Of a stretch of DNA of 64,000 bases, positions 19,508-30,169 are shown one piece after another. Numbering within the stretch: the first letter of the stretch is position 1; each line of letters starts with the position of its first letter. The notes under the pieces are model-generated. The model searched no databases. It was not told the origin of the DNA and worked only from the letters and a program-made list of their open reading frames with translations. The position numbers and the translations under genes are program-made. The stretch is from Tolumonas osonensis (GTDB taxonomy: Bacteria > Pseudomonadota > Gammaproteobacteria > Enterobacterales > Aeromonadaceae), in the NCBI RefSeq assembly GCF_014202415.1, contig NZ_JACHGR010000004.1:186001-250000 (forward strand). The letters are read 5' to 3'.

Positions 19508-19530
19508 TAAAGGCCAGTTTTCTTTCTACC
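19497..19530 (+). terminator. Terminator overlapping the panD stop codon
   Basis: AACTGGCC pairs with GGCCAGTT around TGATAAA (which holds the stop codon), followed by TTCTTTC. It ends the pcnB-folK-panBCD unit. Confidence 0.75.
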
Positions 19531-19549
19531 TGCCGGAACAGAATTTGCG

Positions 19550-20143
19550 ATGACACAACCCATACAGCTGATCGTCGGACTGGCCAATCCGGGTCCGGAA
19601 TATGCCAATACCCGGCATAATGCCGGCGCCTGGTATGTGGCTGAGCTGGCTGATCGTTACAATGGCTCTTTGCGCGAAGATCCCAAATATTTCGGTATTA
19701 CCGGCCGCATTCAGATCAACGGCCAAGATGTCAGATTACTCATTCCGACGACCTTTATGAATCTGAGCGGTAGATCTGTCGCGGCATTAGCCAAATTTTT
19801 TCAGATCCCGCCGGAAAGCATTCTGGTTGCCCATGATGAACTGGATCTGCCACCAGGGATTGCCAAATTCAAACAAGGCGGCGGTCATGGTGGTCATAAC
19901 GGCCTGAAAGACATCATCAGCAAACTGGGCAATAACAATCAGTTTCATCGGCTGCGGATTGGTATTGGCCACCCGGGAAGCAAAGAACAGGTGGTCGGCT
20001 TTGTACTGACCAAGGCGCCTAAAGCTGAGCAGCAACTGATTGATGCCGCACTGGATGAAGCCGTGCGCGCAACTGATATACTATTTACCAATGATATGAC
20101 CAAAGCCATGAATCGCTTACACAGCTTCAAGGCTACTGCCTGA
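19550..20143 (+). CDS. pth: Peptidyl-tRNA hydrolase
   Basis: Recycles tRNA from stalled peptidyl-tRNA. The 197-residue protein contains [11 protein letters not shown] (catalytic His), FMNLSG and HDELDLPPG (catalytic Asp), then the [13 protein letters not shown] loop. It is followed 19 bases later by ychF, a pair conserved in gammaproteobacteria. Confidence 0.95.
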   Translation: MTQPIQLIVGLANPGPEYANTRHNAGAWYVAELADRYNGSLREDPKYFGITGRIQINGQDVRLLIPTTFMNLSGRSVAALAKFFQIPPESILVAHDELDLPPGIAKFKQGGGHGGHNGLKDIISKLGNNNQFHRLRIGIGHPGSKEQVVGFVLTKAPKAEQQLIDAALDEAVRATDILFTNDMTKAMNRLHSFKATA

Positions 20144-20162
20144 TATTGAGGAATCAACCACT

Positions 20163-21254
20163 ATGGGTTTTAAATGCGGCATCGTCGGCTTGCCAAACGT
20201 AGGCAAGTCCACCCTGTTCAACGCACTGACTAAAGCGGGCATCGAAGCTGCCAACTTCCCGTTCTGTACTATCGAACCAAATACCGGTGTGGTTCCTATG
20301 CCTGATCCACGTCTGGATAAACTGGCCGAAATCATCAAACCGCAGCGCACCGTACCAACTACCATGGAATTCGTCGATATCGCCGGTCTGGTAAAAGGCG
20401 CCTCCAAAGGTGAAGGTCTGGGTAACCAGTTCCTGACCAACATCCGTGAAACCGAAGCGATTGGTCACGTGGTTCGCTGCTTTGAAAACGACAACATCAT
20501 CCACGTTTCCGGCAAAGTGAATCCGGCAGAAGATATTGATACCATCAATACCGAACTGGCACTGGCCGACCTGGACACCTGCGAACGCGCTATTCAGCGT
20601 ATCCAGAAGAAAGCCAAAGGCGGTGATAAAGACGCCAAAGCGGAACTGGAAGTGCTGGAAAAATGCCTGCCACAGCTGGAACAGGCCGGTATGCTGCGTG
20701 CACTGAACCTGAGCGATGCAGAGAAAGCCGTGATCCGTTACCTGAGCTTCCTGACGCTGAAACCAACCATGTACATTGCCAACGTCAATGAAGATGGTTT
20801 TGAGAACAATCCGTATCTGGATCAGGTTCGTGAAATTGCGGCTAAAGAAGGTTCTGTGGTTGTGCCGGTTTGTGCTGCTATCGAAGCCGATCTGGCCGAG
20901 ATGGAAGAAGAAGATCGTGCTGAATTCATGGCTGAACTGGGTCTGGAAGAACCAGGTCTGAACCGCGTAATTCGTGCCGGTTACCAGTTGCTGAACCTGC
21001 AGACCTACTTCACCGCCGGTGTGAAAGAAGTACGCGCCTGGACCATCCCGGTAGGTGCTACCGCGCCTCAGGCTGCCGGTAAGATCCATACCGACTTCGA
21101 GAAAGGCTTTATCCGCGCACAGACCATCTCTTATGAAGACTTCATCACCTACAAAGGTGAACAAGGGGCCAAAGAAGCTGGCAAGATGCGTGCGGAAGGG
21201 AAAGACTACATCGTTAAAGATGGCGATGTCATGAACTTCCTGTTCAACGTCTAA
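20163..21254 (+). CDS. ychF: Ribosome-binding ATPase YchF
   Basis: An Obg-family P-loop protein that prefers ATP and is linked to translation and oxidative-stress responses. At 363 residues it has G1 [10 protein letters not shown]3 DIAGLVKGA, the coiled-coil insertion (about 130-180) and a C-terminal TGS domain (about 278-360, ending [12 protein letters not shown]). Strong codon bias suggests high expression. It is probably co-transcribed with pth. Confidence 0.96.
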   Translation: MGFKCGIVGLPNVGKSTLFNALTKAGIEAANFPFCTIEPNTGVVPMPDPRLDKLAEIIKPQRTVPTTMEFVDIAGLVKGASKGEGLGNQFLTNIRETEAIGHVVRCFENDNIIHVSGKVNPAEDIDTINTELALADLDTCERAIQRIQKKAKGGDKDAKAELEVLEKCLPQLEQAGMLRALNLSDAEKAVIRYLSFLTLKPTMYIANVNEDGFENNPYLDQVREIAAKEGSVVVPVCAAIEADLAEMEEEDRAEFMAELGLEEPGLNRVIRAGYQLLNLQTYFTAGVKEVRAWTIPVGATAPQAAGKIHTDFEKGFIRAQTISYEDFITYKGEQGAKEAGKMRAEGKDYIVKDGDVMNFLFNV

Positions 21255-21573
21255 GCAGTATCATACGTTCTGAGTGCCCGCAAATTGCGGGCATTTTTAT
21301 TTCTGCTCAATAAAAGACCTTAATCACCACACTACCTGTTTCATGATAGGTTCTGACAAGCATCCGCAGCCAGATGCATCTCCTGTTCTGTGAGCCAGTC
21401 ACGGTAAATATGTACAGAACCAGTGGTATGCTCACACAACAATTCTGCGGCCGGGACCATCATGAATCGCATCATGTTACAGGTTGCTGGTCATCATTCA
21501 TTCTACAGCTTCGTCCATTCTATAGCTTTGCTTTATTTCGATTTCACTTAAAAGCTTTCGTTCGAAGTTTATT
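21255..21573. other. Gap between ychF and the fsa regulatory region
   Basis: Apart from the ychF terminator (21275-21299), no gene or strong structure was found. A short frame at 21374-21577 has no ribosome binding site and an unlikely composition. Confidence 0.4.
21275..21299 (+). terminator. Rho-independent terminator of pth-ychF
   Basis: TGCCCGCAA pairs with TTGCGGGCA around a minimal loop, followed by TTTTTAT, 20 bases after the stop codon. Confidence 0.9.
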
Positions 21574-21587
21574 TTGATTTGCATCAA
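21574..21587. promoter_or_regulatory. Perfect FNR box upstream of fsa
   Basis: TTGATTTGCATCAA matches the FNR consensus TTGAT-N4-ATCAA exactly. Its centre (21580.5) is about 41.5 bases before a likely transcription start near 21622, with a -10-like TATATA at 21608-21613. This is the spacing of a class II FNR-activated promoter, so fsa is probably induced without oxygen. Confidence 0.7.
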
Positions 21588-21612
21588 TAAATATTGAGGT
21601 ACGTATTTATAT

Positions 21613-21633
21613 AGTTAGTTTTGTAAACTAACT
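21613..21633 (+). promoter_or_regulatory. Perfect inverted repeat at the fsa transcription start
   Basis: AGTTAGTTT-TGT-AAACTAACT is a perfect 9-base inverted repeat ending 14 bases before the ATG and just before the AGGAGAG ribosome binding site. It overlaps the predicted transcription start and could be a repressor operator, or a 5' hairpin in the mRNA. Confidence 0.5.
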
Positions 21634-21647
21634 CACAGGAGAGAAAG

Positions 21648-22301
21648 ATGGAGTTTTATCTTGATAGCGCAGACCTGAACGCCATTGAACGTTTAGCCCG
21701 CTTTATGCCAATTCATGGTGTGACGACTAACCCAAGTATCATCGCCAAAGGCGGTAAACCATTAGCACAGGCATTACCAGCTCTGCGCTCAATCATTGGG
21801 CCAGACAAAATTCTTTTCGCTCAGGTCATGTCTGAAAAAGCAGAAGACATGGTGAAAGAAGCTGAACATCTGCAAACGCTGGATGAGAAACTGGTTGTCA
21901 AAGTACCGGTTACCCCTGAAGGTTTGCTGGCAATGCAACAACTGAAAACACGCAATATTCTGACACTGGGAACGGCCGTGTACTCACCCATGCAGGCATT
22001 CATGGCCGCACTGGCCGGTGCCAGCTATGTGGCCCCTTATGTCAACCGTATCGATGCACAGGGCGGCAGCGGCATCAAATGTGTTCAGGAACTGCAGCAA
22101 CTGCTGACCTTGCATGCCCCACACTGTCAGATTCTCGCTGCCAGCTTTAAAACGCCGCGCCAAGTACTGGACTGTCTGTTGGCTGGATGCACCAGTGTGA
22201 CCTTGCCGATTGATGTTGCAGAGCAATTGGTCCGCAGCCCGGCAGTTGATGCTGCTATTGCGCAATTTAATCAGGATTGGCAGCTGGCATTTGGTGCCTG
22301 A
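21648..22301 (+). CDS. fsa: Fructose-6-phosphate aldolase (transaldolase-like)
   Basis: A 217-residue member of the small transaldolase family; E. coli FsaA cleaves fructose 6-phosphate to dihydroxyacetone and glyceraldehyde 3-phosphate. Visible are [22 protein letters not shown], the Schiff-base Lys in [11 protein letters not shown] (about residue 85) and the [10 protein letters not shown] segment. AGGAGAG precedes the ATG. The gene is alone, with its own FNR-type promoter. Whether it acts as aldolase or transaldolase needs an assay; the small size and conserved motif favour Fsa. Confidence 0.88.
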   Translation: MEFYLDSADLNAIERLARFMPIHGVTTNPSIIAKGGKPLAQALPALRSIIGPDKILFAQVMSEKAEDMVKEAEHLQTLDEKLVVKVPVTPEGLLAMQQLKTRNILTLGTAVYSPMQAFMAALAGASYVAPYVNRIDAQGGSGIKCVQELQQLLTLHAPHCQILAASFKTPRQVLDCLLAGCTSVTLPIDVAEQLVRSPAVDAAIAQFNQDWQLAFGA

Positions 22302-22305
22302 CGGA

Positions 22306-22334
22306 TTGCTGTGGTTTGACTAAAACTACAGCAA
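22306..22334 (+). terminator. Possible terminator after fsa
   Basis: TTGCTGT-GTTT pairs with AAAC-ACAGCAA around a short loop just after the stop codon; one mismatch is opposed in the stem and no T run follows. Confidence 0.4.
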
Positions 22335-22411
22335 AACCAGTAGATAAGCTGTTCAATCAGTTAATTTGCGGATAAGTTTTAAGCATACAGAACAGGAACA
22401 ATAAAAAAGGG

Positions 22412-22447
22412 TTGACGGTAACTGCGCATATACGCATAATGCGCCCC
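22412..22447 (+). promoter_or_regulatory. Promoter of the tRNA cluster
   Basis: TTGACG (-35, 22412-22417), 17-base spacer, CATAAT (-10, 22435-22440), then a GC-rich discriminator GCGCCCC. The near-consensus hexamers with a GC discriminator are typical of stringently controlled stable-RNA promoters, which respond to DksA/ppGpp. Confidence 0.7.
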
Positions 22448-22484
22448 GCACAGTTCAGCAGCCCTGCTGAGTTGTTCAGGTGTT

Positions 22485-22561
22485 GGCTATGTAGCTCAGT
22501 TGGTTAGAGCATCGCACTCATAATGCGGGGGTCACAGGTTCGAATCCCGTCATAGCCACCA
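22485..22561 (+). tRNA. tRNA-Met (CAT), elongator
   Basis: A 77-base cloverleaf: acceptor GGCTATG/CATAGCC, D-arm GTAGCTCAGTTGGTTAGAGC, anticodon CAT in CTCATAA, T-arm GGTTCGAATCC, encoded CCA. The elongator form is indicated by similarity to E. coli metT/metU. It is the first gene of a five-tRNA cluster. Confidence 0.95.
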
Positions 22562-22565
22562 TTAC

Positions 22566-22640
22566 TGGGGTGTCGCCAAGCGGTAAGGCAGTGGATTCTG
22601 ATTCCACCATACCAAGGTTCGAATCCTTGCACCCCAGCCA
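22566..22640 (+). tRNA. tRNA-Gln (CTG)
   Basis: 75 bases, acceptor TGGGGTG/CACCCCA, anticodon CTG in TTCTGAT, T-arm GGTTCGAATCC, encoded CCA. It decodes CAG. Confidence 0.95.
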
Positions 22641-22655
22641 CTTTTTCTTCCCAGT

Positions 22656-22730
22656 TGGGGTATCGCCAAGCGGTAAGGCAGCGGGTTTTGATCCCGCCAT
22701 ACCCAGGTTCGAATCCTGGTACCCCAGCCA
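22656..22730 (+). tRNA. tRNA-Gln (TTG), copy 1
   Basis: 75 bases, acceptor TGGGGTA/TACCCCA, anticodon TTG in TTTTGAT, encoded CCA. It is identical to the copy at 22752-22826. Confidence 0.95.
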
Positions 22731-22751
22731 TCTTGATGAAAAAAATTTCGT

Positions 22752-22826
22752 TGGGGTATCGCCAAGCGGTAAGGCAGCGGGTTTTGATCCCGCCATACCC
22801 AGGTTCGAATCCTGGTACCCCAGCCA
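22752..22826 (+). tRNA. tRNA-Gln (TTG), copy 2
   Basis: Identical in sequence to the copy at 22656-22730, a tandem duplication with a different 21-base spacer. Confidence 0.95.
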
Positions 22827-22843
22827 TGCTTTACGTTTTAAAC

Positions 22844-22920
22844 GGCTATGTAGCTCAGTTGGTTAGAGCATCGCACTCATAATGCGAGGGTCACAGGTTC
22901 GAATCCCGTCATAGCCACCA
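22844..22920 (+). tRNA. tRNA-Met (CAT), elongator, second copy
   Basis: 77 bases, differing from the copy at 22485 by a single base after the anticodon stem (GCGAGGG against GCGGGGG). No clear terminator follows; the end of the convergent lipoprotein gene is 12 bases away. Confidence 0.95.
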
Positions 22921-22931
22921 TTCCCCTTCTT

Positions 22932-23177
22932 TCAGCTTCGCTTCTCTTTTTCAGCTTCGGCTTTTGCCGCTTTCATCTGCTGTTGTGCCTTAAGCTGCTG
23001 TTCTTTTAATTGCTTCTCTTTTAATACTTTCAATTCGACGGTCAGTGCCTGCATTTTCTGCGTCAAAATCACCAGATCAGACTGTAGTTTGGCTTCATTA
23101 CTCTGACTGGCACAGCCGGTCGCGACAAATAGCACTGTCAGTAAAACGAGGTAACGGGTAGGTTTACTGTATGACAT
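22932..23177 (-). CDS. Small coiled-coil lipoprotein of unknown function
   Basis: About 81 residues. The ATG at 23177 is preceded by AGGAGG; a longer version from 23252 is less likely. It has a lipoprotein signal (YLVLLTVLFVATGC, lipobox ATGC), then a heptad-like coiled coil (SDLVILTQKMQALTVELKVL) and a Lys/Gln/Ala/Glu-rich tail. The build recalls Braun's lipoprotein Lpp, but the terminal Lys used for murein attachment is missing (it ends EKEKRS), so I do not assign it. It is convergent with the tRNA cluster and downstream of serS. Confidence 0.7.
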   Translation of the reverse strand: MSYSKPTRYLVLLTVLFVATGCASQSNEAKLQSDLVILTQKMQALTVELKVLKEKQLKEQQLKAQQQMKAAKAEAEKEKRS

Positions 23178-23231
23178 ACACGCCTCCTGTTGTGAACGCT
23201 GGTCGGATAAAAACAGGGAAAATCCGGATGT

Positions 23232-23264
23232 AAAAAAAAAGCAGATCGTCATCCGATCTGCTTC
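23232..23264 (-). terminator. Rho-independent terminator of serS
   Basis: On the minus strand AGCAGATCG pairs with CGATCTGCT around GGATGA and is followed by a run of nine T. Confidence 0.9.
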
Positions 23265-23291
23265 TGATATATCTGGTTACCTGACAACCGG

Positions 23292-24614
<1,323 letters not shown>

Positions 24615-24728
24615 TTATTGGAGTAATAGAACGATCCGCGACCAAATAAACGTCGTCGATGACTGCAGTTTACCAAAAGCAACCGGTGGCGGGTACGTCC
24701 AAACGAGGATTATTCTGTTTTGATAACG

Positions 24729-26075
24729 TCAGGAACGGGATTTTGGATAACGCTGGAAAGTGGTTTGCGCATCCAGCTCCGCCAGATAGTTTAATTTTTG
24801 TGCGATCTGTTTTTCAGCACCACGTTCTGACGGCATGTAATATTCCCGGCCTTCCAGCTCCGGCGGGAAATAGCACTCCCCGGCAGCATAGGCGCCCGGC
24901 TCATTGTGGGCATAGCGATACTCTTCGCCGTATCCCAGAGACGCCATCAGTTTGGTTGGCGCGTTGCGCAGATGTGGCGGAACCTCATAATCGGGCTGCG
25001 TTTTCGCATCCTGCAATGCCGCCTTCCAGGCCACATAAACTGCATTACTTTTCGGTGCGCAGGCCAGATAAACCACCGCCTGCGCGATGGCCCGCTCTCC
25101 TTCGGCCGGCCCTACCCGCTCAAAGCAATCCCAGGCAGCCAAAGCAACCCGCATCGCATTCGGATCGGCGTTGCCTATATCTTCCGAGGCTATCGCCAGC
25201 AACCGGCGGGCCACGTACAGCGGATCACCGCCAGCGGCGACAATACGCGCATACCAGTAAAGACCGGCTTGCGGATCAGAGCCGCGAATGGATTTGTGAA
25301 ATGCGGAGATCAGGTCGTAATAGACATCCCCCTGATTATCAAAACGCGCCACTTTTTCACCGGATACTGCCGCCAGCAAATGACGGTCGATATGTTTTAC
25401 ACCATTTTGGCTGTCGGCCATATCGTTCAGCAGTTCAAGATAGTTCAGCGCCTTGCGGGCATCGCCATCCACCAGTTGCACCAATGCCTTGAGTACACCA
25501 TCCTCAAACTGTAGCTGTTCCCCGGCCAGACCTCTGGGATCAGTTAACGCCTGCTGCACGACCAGAGAAATGTCATCTTCGGTCAGTCGTTTCAGCAGAT
25601 ACACCCGCGCACGGGACAACAAGGCGTTATTCAGTTCAAAGGAGGGATTTTCCGTGGTGGCGCCAACAAAGATGATCGTGCCATCCTCGATATGAGGTAA
25701 AAAGGCATCCTGCTGGCTTTTATTGAAACGGTGCACCTCATCGACAAACAGCAAGGTACGCCGTCCGCGATAGCTATTATCTTTTGCGCGATCGATCGCC
25801 GCCCGGATCTCTTTCACTCCGGAGGTAACAGCGGAAATCCGTTCTACGTCCGCCTGACAGTAGCGGGCCATCAGTTCGGCCAGTGTGGTTTTGCCAGTAC
25901 CGGGAGGCCCCCACAGGATCATGGAGTGACAATGCCCGGCTTCTATCGCCCGTCGCAGCGGTTTACCTTCAGCCAGCAGATGACTCTGGCCAATATACTG
26001 TTCTAACCGCTCTGGCCGCATACGTGCAGCCAGAGGGCGGAAATCAGCAGCAAAATCCAGCGACAGATTGCTCAT
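24729..26075 (-). CDS. rarA: Replication-associated recombination protein A
   Basis: A clamp-loader-like AAA+ ATPase (448 residues) that acts at stalled replication forks. It has Walker [13 protein letters not shown] (about residue 56), Walker [17 protein letters not shown], sensor 1 GATTENPS and the C-terminal tetramerisation region ([21 protein letters not shown]-like helices). Its start overlaps the stop of lolA, so the two are translationally linked. Confidence 0.95.
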   Translation of the reverse strand: MSNLSLDFAADFRPLAARMRPERLEQYIGQSHLLAEGKPLRRAIEAGHCHSMILWGPPGTGKTTLAELMARYCQADVERISAVTSGVKEIRAAIDRAKDNSYRGRRTLLFVDEVHRFNKSQQDAFLPHIEDGTIIFVGATTENPSFELNNALLSRARVYLLKRLTEDDISLVVQQALTDPRGLAGEQLQFEDGVLKALVQLVDGDARKALNYLELLNDMADSQNGVKHIDRHLLAAVSGEKVARFDNQGDVYYDLISAFHKSIRGSDPQAGLYWYARIVAAGGDPLYVARRLLAIASEDIGNADPNAMRVALAAWDCFERVGPAEGERAIAQAVVYLACAPKSNAVYVAWKAALQDAKTQPDYEVPPHLRNAPTKLMASLGYGEEYRYAHNEPGAYAAGECYFPPELEGREYYMPSERGAEKQIAQKLNYLAELDAQTTFQRYPKSRS

Positions 26076-26698
26076 CAGCGTTGATCGTCAACCGTCACAC
26101 CTTCCGGTGTGCTGAATTTGAAGGTATCAGGCTTAATCGCCGGATTGGTATTAAACGAAGAAAGGGTAAACTCGCTGCGTTGTCCCTGCGCTTCGTTCAC
26201 TTCCATTCGGGTAATACGGTTCTGGCTGTCAAACACCATACGTAACGACTCGATCCGCTGATCTTTCTTTTTGCTGGTGATCGTAAAGGCAGAGCCATCC
26301 TGATCGATCAGGTAGTTTTTCCAGATCTTGTCGTCAGTGCTGGAGATAAGCAGGAACGGCGTGTTCACCACGGCCTGGCTCAGGTTCATGACCGTAACCT
26401 GCTCGACAAACGGATCATACAGCCATACCGCCTTCCCGTCTGACAGGATCAGATTATCGTCCGGTTGCTTTGCTTCCCAGCGGAAATGATCCGGACGCTG
26501 CAGGACCATTTCACCACTGCCTTTCTGCAGCGGCTTACCCTGAGCATCCAGAACTTCCTGTTCAAAATGAGCACTGAACTGGCGCAGACCCGCCAGTTTT
26601 TTCTTTAATACCGCACTGTCATCCGCTAGGGCATTAAAACTTAACGACCAGATGCAGGCAGTTAAACCCGCTGTACACCATTTAGCCACAGTTCTCAT
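26075..26698 (-). CDS. lolA: Outer-membrane lipoprotein carrier protein LolA
   Basis: The periplasmic chaperone that carries lipoproteins from LolCDE to LolB. The 207-residue precursor has a signal peptide ([19 protein letters not shown]) and the family pattern [42 protein letters not shown] in pieces. It starts one base after the end of ftsK, in the conserved ftsK-lolA-rarA-serS order. Confidence 0.95.
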   Translation of the reverse strand: MRTVAKWCTAGLTACIWSLSFNALADDSAVLKKKLAGLRQFSAHFEQEVLDAQGKPLQKGSGEMVLQRPDHFRWEAKQPDDNLILSDGKAVWLYDPFVEQVTVMNLSQAVVNTPFLLISSTDDKIWKNYLIDQDGSAFTITSKKKDQRIESLRMVFDSQNRITRMEVNEAQGQRSEFTLSSFNTNPAIKPDTFKFSTPEGVTVDDQR

Positions 26699-26699
26699 A

Positions 26700-29348
26700 T
26701 TAGTCTCTCATTGATGACGGAGCCAGCACCTCGCGCTGTCCGTTACTACCTGGTGCACTAACTATTCCCTGTGCTTCCATCTGCTCAATCAACCGGGCAG
26801 CGCGGTTATAACCGATTTTAAAACGACGCTGAACACTGGAGGTCGAGCCTCGACGTGACTCTACTACGAATTCAACCGCTTCATCAAACAATGGATCCAA
26901 ATCTTCATCGCGGCTGGTCTGTTCACCCGGCAAGGCATTTTCAGCCGTGATCTCACCATTCAGGATTTCATCAATATAATTAGGTTCGCCGCGTAATTTC
27001 CAGTCATCAACGACCCGGTGTACCTCATTGTCACTCACGAAAGCACCATGCACACGGGTTGGTGTGCTGTCACCGGCCGGCATATACAGCATATCCCCCA
27101 TCCCCAGCAGCGCTTCGGCACCCTGCTGGTCCAGAATGGTACGCGAGTCGATCTTCGACGATACCTGGAATGAGATTCGGGTCGGTATGTTCGCCTTGAT
27201 CAGACCGGTAATCACATCCACCGATGGACGCTGGGTGGCCAGAATCAGATGAATACCTGCCGCACGCGCCTTCTGGGCAATACGCGCGATCAGTTCTTCG
27301 ACCTTCTTGCCAACCATCATCATCATGTCGGCAAATTCGTCCACGACCACCACGATATGCGGTAAGCGCTCCAGATCCGGTGCTTCCTCATCGAACGAAT
27401 CGCCCGGACGCCAGAACGGATCCTTGATCGGATTGCCGGAATCGATCGCACCGCCAATCTTGGCGTTATAGCCTTTCAGGTTACGCACGCCCATCACGGA
27501 CATCAGCTTATAACGACGTTCCATCTCGCCCACACACCAGCGCAGCGCATTGGCCGCATCTTTCATGTCGGTCACCACCTCGGTGAGCAGATGCGGAATG
27601 CCTTCATAGACAGACAATTCCAGCATTTTCGGGTCAATCATGATGAAACGGACTTCTTCCGGCGATGCCTTATACAGCATCGAGATGATCATGGCGTTCA
27701 CACCGACAGACTTACCGGAACCGGTCGTACCGGCAACCAGCACGTGAGGCATTTTCGCCAGATCGACAACAGAGGGTTCACCGGCAATATCCTGCCCCAG
27801 CACCAGCGTCAGCGGGCTGCTCGCCTGACGGAACGGTTCACTGTCCAGCACTTCCCGCAGATGCACGGTCTGACGGTGGCGGTTTGGCAGTTCCAGACCC
27901 ACATACGGTTTACCCGGAATCACTTCCACCACGCGTACACTTACCGCCGACAGTGAACGAGCCAGATCACGGGACAGACCTGTGATCTTGCTGGCCTTCA
28001 TGCCCGGTGCCAGATCCAGTTCAAAACGGGTGATCACGGGGCCAGGATAAACACCGACCACTCGAGCCTGGACGTTGTAATCAGCCAGTTTGGATTCAAC
28101 CAGACGCGCAATACGATCCAGTTCCTCTTTGCTCATGGTTTGTATTTTCGCCGGCGGTGTATCCAGCAGGGAGAACGCGGGCAAATCACCGATTGCCGCC
28201 TTTTTACGTGCCTTTTCAAGCAGTGCCTGTTCAGCCAGCTGCAATGGCGTTGGTGCCGACGGTGCAGTTGGAACTACCGGCGCGGCGGGTTTGGCAACAA
28301 CCGGTGCAGGTGTTACAGGCACAGTCACGGCAGGTGTAGTAGCAGCTGGTGTGTTTTCCTTGTTCTCTTCGGACCAAGGCAGAGTCGGCTCCCAGTCATC
28401 CTCATCTTCCAGCGCTGACCAGCTGGCAGTAAAGGTTGGCTCACTGCGGGCCGACGCATTTTCTCTGGCCGCATTCAGATTAAACTCCGGTTCGCGACGC
28501 TCGGAGACTGCGGATGCAGCCGGTGCCGGAACCTCATCATCCAGATCGTCATCCAGCTCGGTCTCGGCCACCACAGCAGGCTTACGGCTGAATGAAAAAC
28601 GTGGCGCACTGCGGCGAGGCAGCAGATCCTCATCTACACCGACCGGAGACGGAATAAAGTCATCGTCGTCATCATCAGCAAAGACATCATCGGCAGAATC
28701 GTGATGAACACGCTGATAACCCGCCTTGCCCGCAAACCAGCCCACAATCCGGCCAGGCAGCGTATAAATAAAATTCAGTGACCCGGTGACGGCTTCACCG
28801 ATTTTTTCTGCCAGCATCAGCCAGGACCAGCCGGTAAACAGGGTGATACTGGCCGCAATCAGGCAGAGTAATACCAGTGTGGTGCCCAGTTGACCAAAGA
28901 TAGGCAGAATAGCCGTATACAGCATGTCGCCGATCAGACCACCGGAAGAGAAATTATGGATATCGGTAAAATTCATACTTCCCATGGCGGACATAGAAAG
29001 GAACAAGGCAATGAAACCGATAATCCGCAGACCCAGCGCAAAGTAATCCACTTCCAGCAAGCGGTAAGGTTTCCAGAATACCGCCCACCCCAACGCCACC
29101 AGCAGAACCGGGATCAGATAGGCGAATACACCAAAAACAAAAAACATCAGATCGGCCAGCCAGGCACCGGCACTTCCGGCGGCATTATGTACTTTGCCAC
29201 CCCAGGCTGTTTGTGACCATCCCGGATCAGAGGGATGATAGGTAAATAACGAAAGCACCATGAACAACGCGGCTACCGTTAAAATTATTAGCCCCGTCTC
29301 AAAAATCCGCCGTAAACCTGACATCGGCGTAAACTTTCCAGCAGCCAA
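26700..29348 (-). CDS. ftsK: DNA translocase FtsK
   Basis: A septum-located DNA pump that clears chromosome dimers with XerCD. At 882 residues it is shorter than E. coli FtsK (1329), because the linker is short. Four membrane segments lie within residues 18-175. A linker rich in Asp, Ala and Pro (about 215-370) includes a run of six Asp. The RecA-like motor has Walker A GTTGSGKS at 540-547 and Walker [14 protein letters not shown]. The C-terminal gamma domain (about 815-880) holds the helix that reads KOPS sequences. Confidence 0.96.
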   Translation of the reverse strand: MAAGKFTPMSGLRRIFETGLIILTVAALFMVLSLFTYHPSDPGWSQTAWGGKVHNAAGSAGAWLADLMFFVFGVFAYLIPVLLVALGWAVFWKPYRLLEVDYFALGLRIIGFIALFLSMSAMGSMNFTDIHNFSSGGLIGDMLYTAILPIFGQLGTTLVLLCLIAASITLFTGWSWLMLAEKIGEAVTGSLNFIYTLPGRIVGWFAGKAGYQRVHHDSADDVFADDDDDDFIPSPVGVDEDLLPRRSAPRFSFSRKPAVVAETELDDDLDDEVPAPAASAVSERREPEFNLNAARENASARSEPTFTASWSALEDEDDWEPTLPWSEENKENTPAATTPAVTVPVTPAPVVAKPAAPVVPTAPSAPTPLQLAEQALLEKARKKAAIGDLPAFSLLDTPPAKIQTMSKEELDRIARLVESKLADYNVQARVVGVYPGPVITRFELDLAPGMKASKITGLSRDLARSLSAVSVRVVEVIPGKPYVGLELPNRHRQTVHLREVLDSEPFRQASSPLTLVLGQDIAGEPSVVDLAKMPHVLVAGTTGSGKSVGVNAMIISMLYKASPEEVRFIMIDPKMLELSVYEGIPHLLTEVVTDMKDAANALRWCVGEMERRYKLMSVMGVRNLKGYNAKIGGAIDSGNPIKDPFWRPGDSFDEEAPDLERLPHIVVVVDEFADMMMMVGKKVEELIARIAQKARAAGIHLILATQRPSVDVITGLIKANIPTRISFQVSSKIDSRTILDQQGAEALLGMGDMLYMPAGDSTPTRVHGAFVSDNEVHRVVDDWKLRGEPNYIDEILNGEITAENALPGEQTSRDEDLDPLFDEAVEFVVESRRGSTSSVQRRFKIGYNRAARLIEQMEAQGIVSAPGSNGQREVLAPSSMRD

Positions 29349-29463
29349 ACCTATACTCCTTATTGGAAAGTACTCATTATGCGTCTGAGAATATTGAGAA
29401 TAACGATACTCAGACGTGAAATCTGCGGCTTATTATAAGCGGTCGTGAGGGAATAGGTACAAT

Positions 29464-29484
29464 TCTGTTATGAGGGATAACAGA
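29464..29484. repeat. Perfect inverted repeat between ftsK and lrp
   Basis: TCTGTTAT-GAGGG-ATAACAGA, 8-base arms. It lies between the lrp terminator and the ftsK promoter region, so it could be an operator of ftsK or a second hairpin after lrp. Confidence 0.4.
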
Positions 29485-29487
29485 CAA

Positions 29488-29509
29488 AGCCCGTGCGGAA
29501 ACACGGGCT
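29488..29509 (-). terminator. Terminator of lrp
   Basis: On the minus strand AGCCCGTG pairs with CACGGGCT around a six-base loop, followed by TTGTCTGTT, just after the lrp stop codon. Confidence 0.75.
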
Positions 29510-29515
29510 GAACGC

Positions 29516-30007
29516 TTAGCGGGTATTAATGACCAGACGGCTGGTCTGTTTAACCTCTTCCATGACCACGTAGGTCCGGGTATCACTCACACCTGGCAGA
29601 CGCAGCAGAGTTTCACCTAACAAACGACGATATGCAGACATATCGGGAACACGCGTCTTTAACAAATAGTCGAAATCACCAGAAACCAGATGGCATTCCT
29701 GTATTTCTTCTAATGACAGAACGGCTTTATTGAATTCCTCAAATACATCCGGCGCACCCTTTTGCAGTGTGATCTCAACGAATACCAGCAGCGATGCTTC
29801 CAGGTAGTGTGGATTAAGAATTGCGGTATAGCCCTCAATAAATCCTTGTCTTTCCAGACGTCTTACTCGTTCCAGACAAGGCGTCGGGCTTAACCCAACA
29901 CGTTTTGACAGCTCAACGTTAGAGATACGGCCATCTTTCTGCAGTTCATTCAGGATGTTTCTATCTATACGATCCAAATCCCTGAGTCTGATCTGTTCTT
30001 CCAGCAT
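29516..30007 (-). CDS. lrp: Leucine-responsive regulatory protein
   Basis: A global regulator of amino-acid metabolism, 163 residues. An N-terminal helix-turn-helix (ISNVELSKRVGLSPTPCLERVRRL, read as two pieces) is followed by the RAM ligand-binding domain (about 75-155). The ATG at 30007 has AAGG and GGAAGGA upstream. It is divergent from ald with 162 bases between. Lrp-family proteins commonly control an adjacent ald gene, so that gap probably holds Lrp sites, and alanine or leucine is the likely signal. Confidence 0.95.
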   Translation of the reverse strand: MLEEQIRLRDLDRIDRNILNELQKDGRISNVELSKRVGLSPTPCLERVRRLERQGFIEGYTAILNPHYLEASLLVFVEITLQKGAPDVFEEFNKAVLSLEEIQECHLVSGDFDYLLKTRVPDMSAYRRLLGETLLRLPGVSDTRTYVVMEEVKQTSRLVINTR

Positions 30008-30169
30008 TTCCTTCCACCTTAGATATGAAACACAGTGATAATCACTATTTGTTTTATAATGAACAAACTAAACTTTTATAAGATCATAGCCAGACTATGT
30101 CAATATTCCTTTATTGTCCAAGTTGAGGGTAAACAGCATAATCATCTGTATTTACAAGGAGATAGCAGC

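Noticed and set aside
20154-21164. A 336-codon open frame antisense to ychF
   Set aside because: It arises from the biased codon use of the highly conserved ychF gene. The product is rich in Phe, Gln and His, has no domain, and lacks a promoter or ribosome binding site.
22504-22866. Overlapping open frames with repeats such as AGVPGFEPGYGG across the tRNA genes
   Set aside because: These are translations of tRNA sequence; the repeat comes from the tandem tRNA-Gln and tRNA-Met genes. Peptides of this kind are a known annotation artefact.
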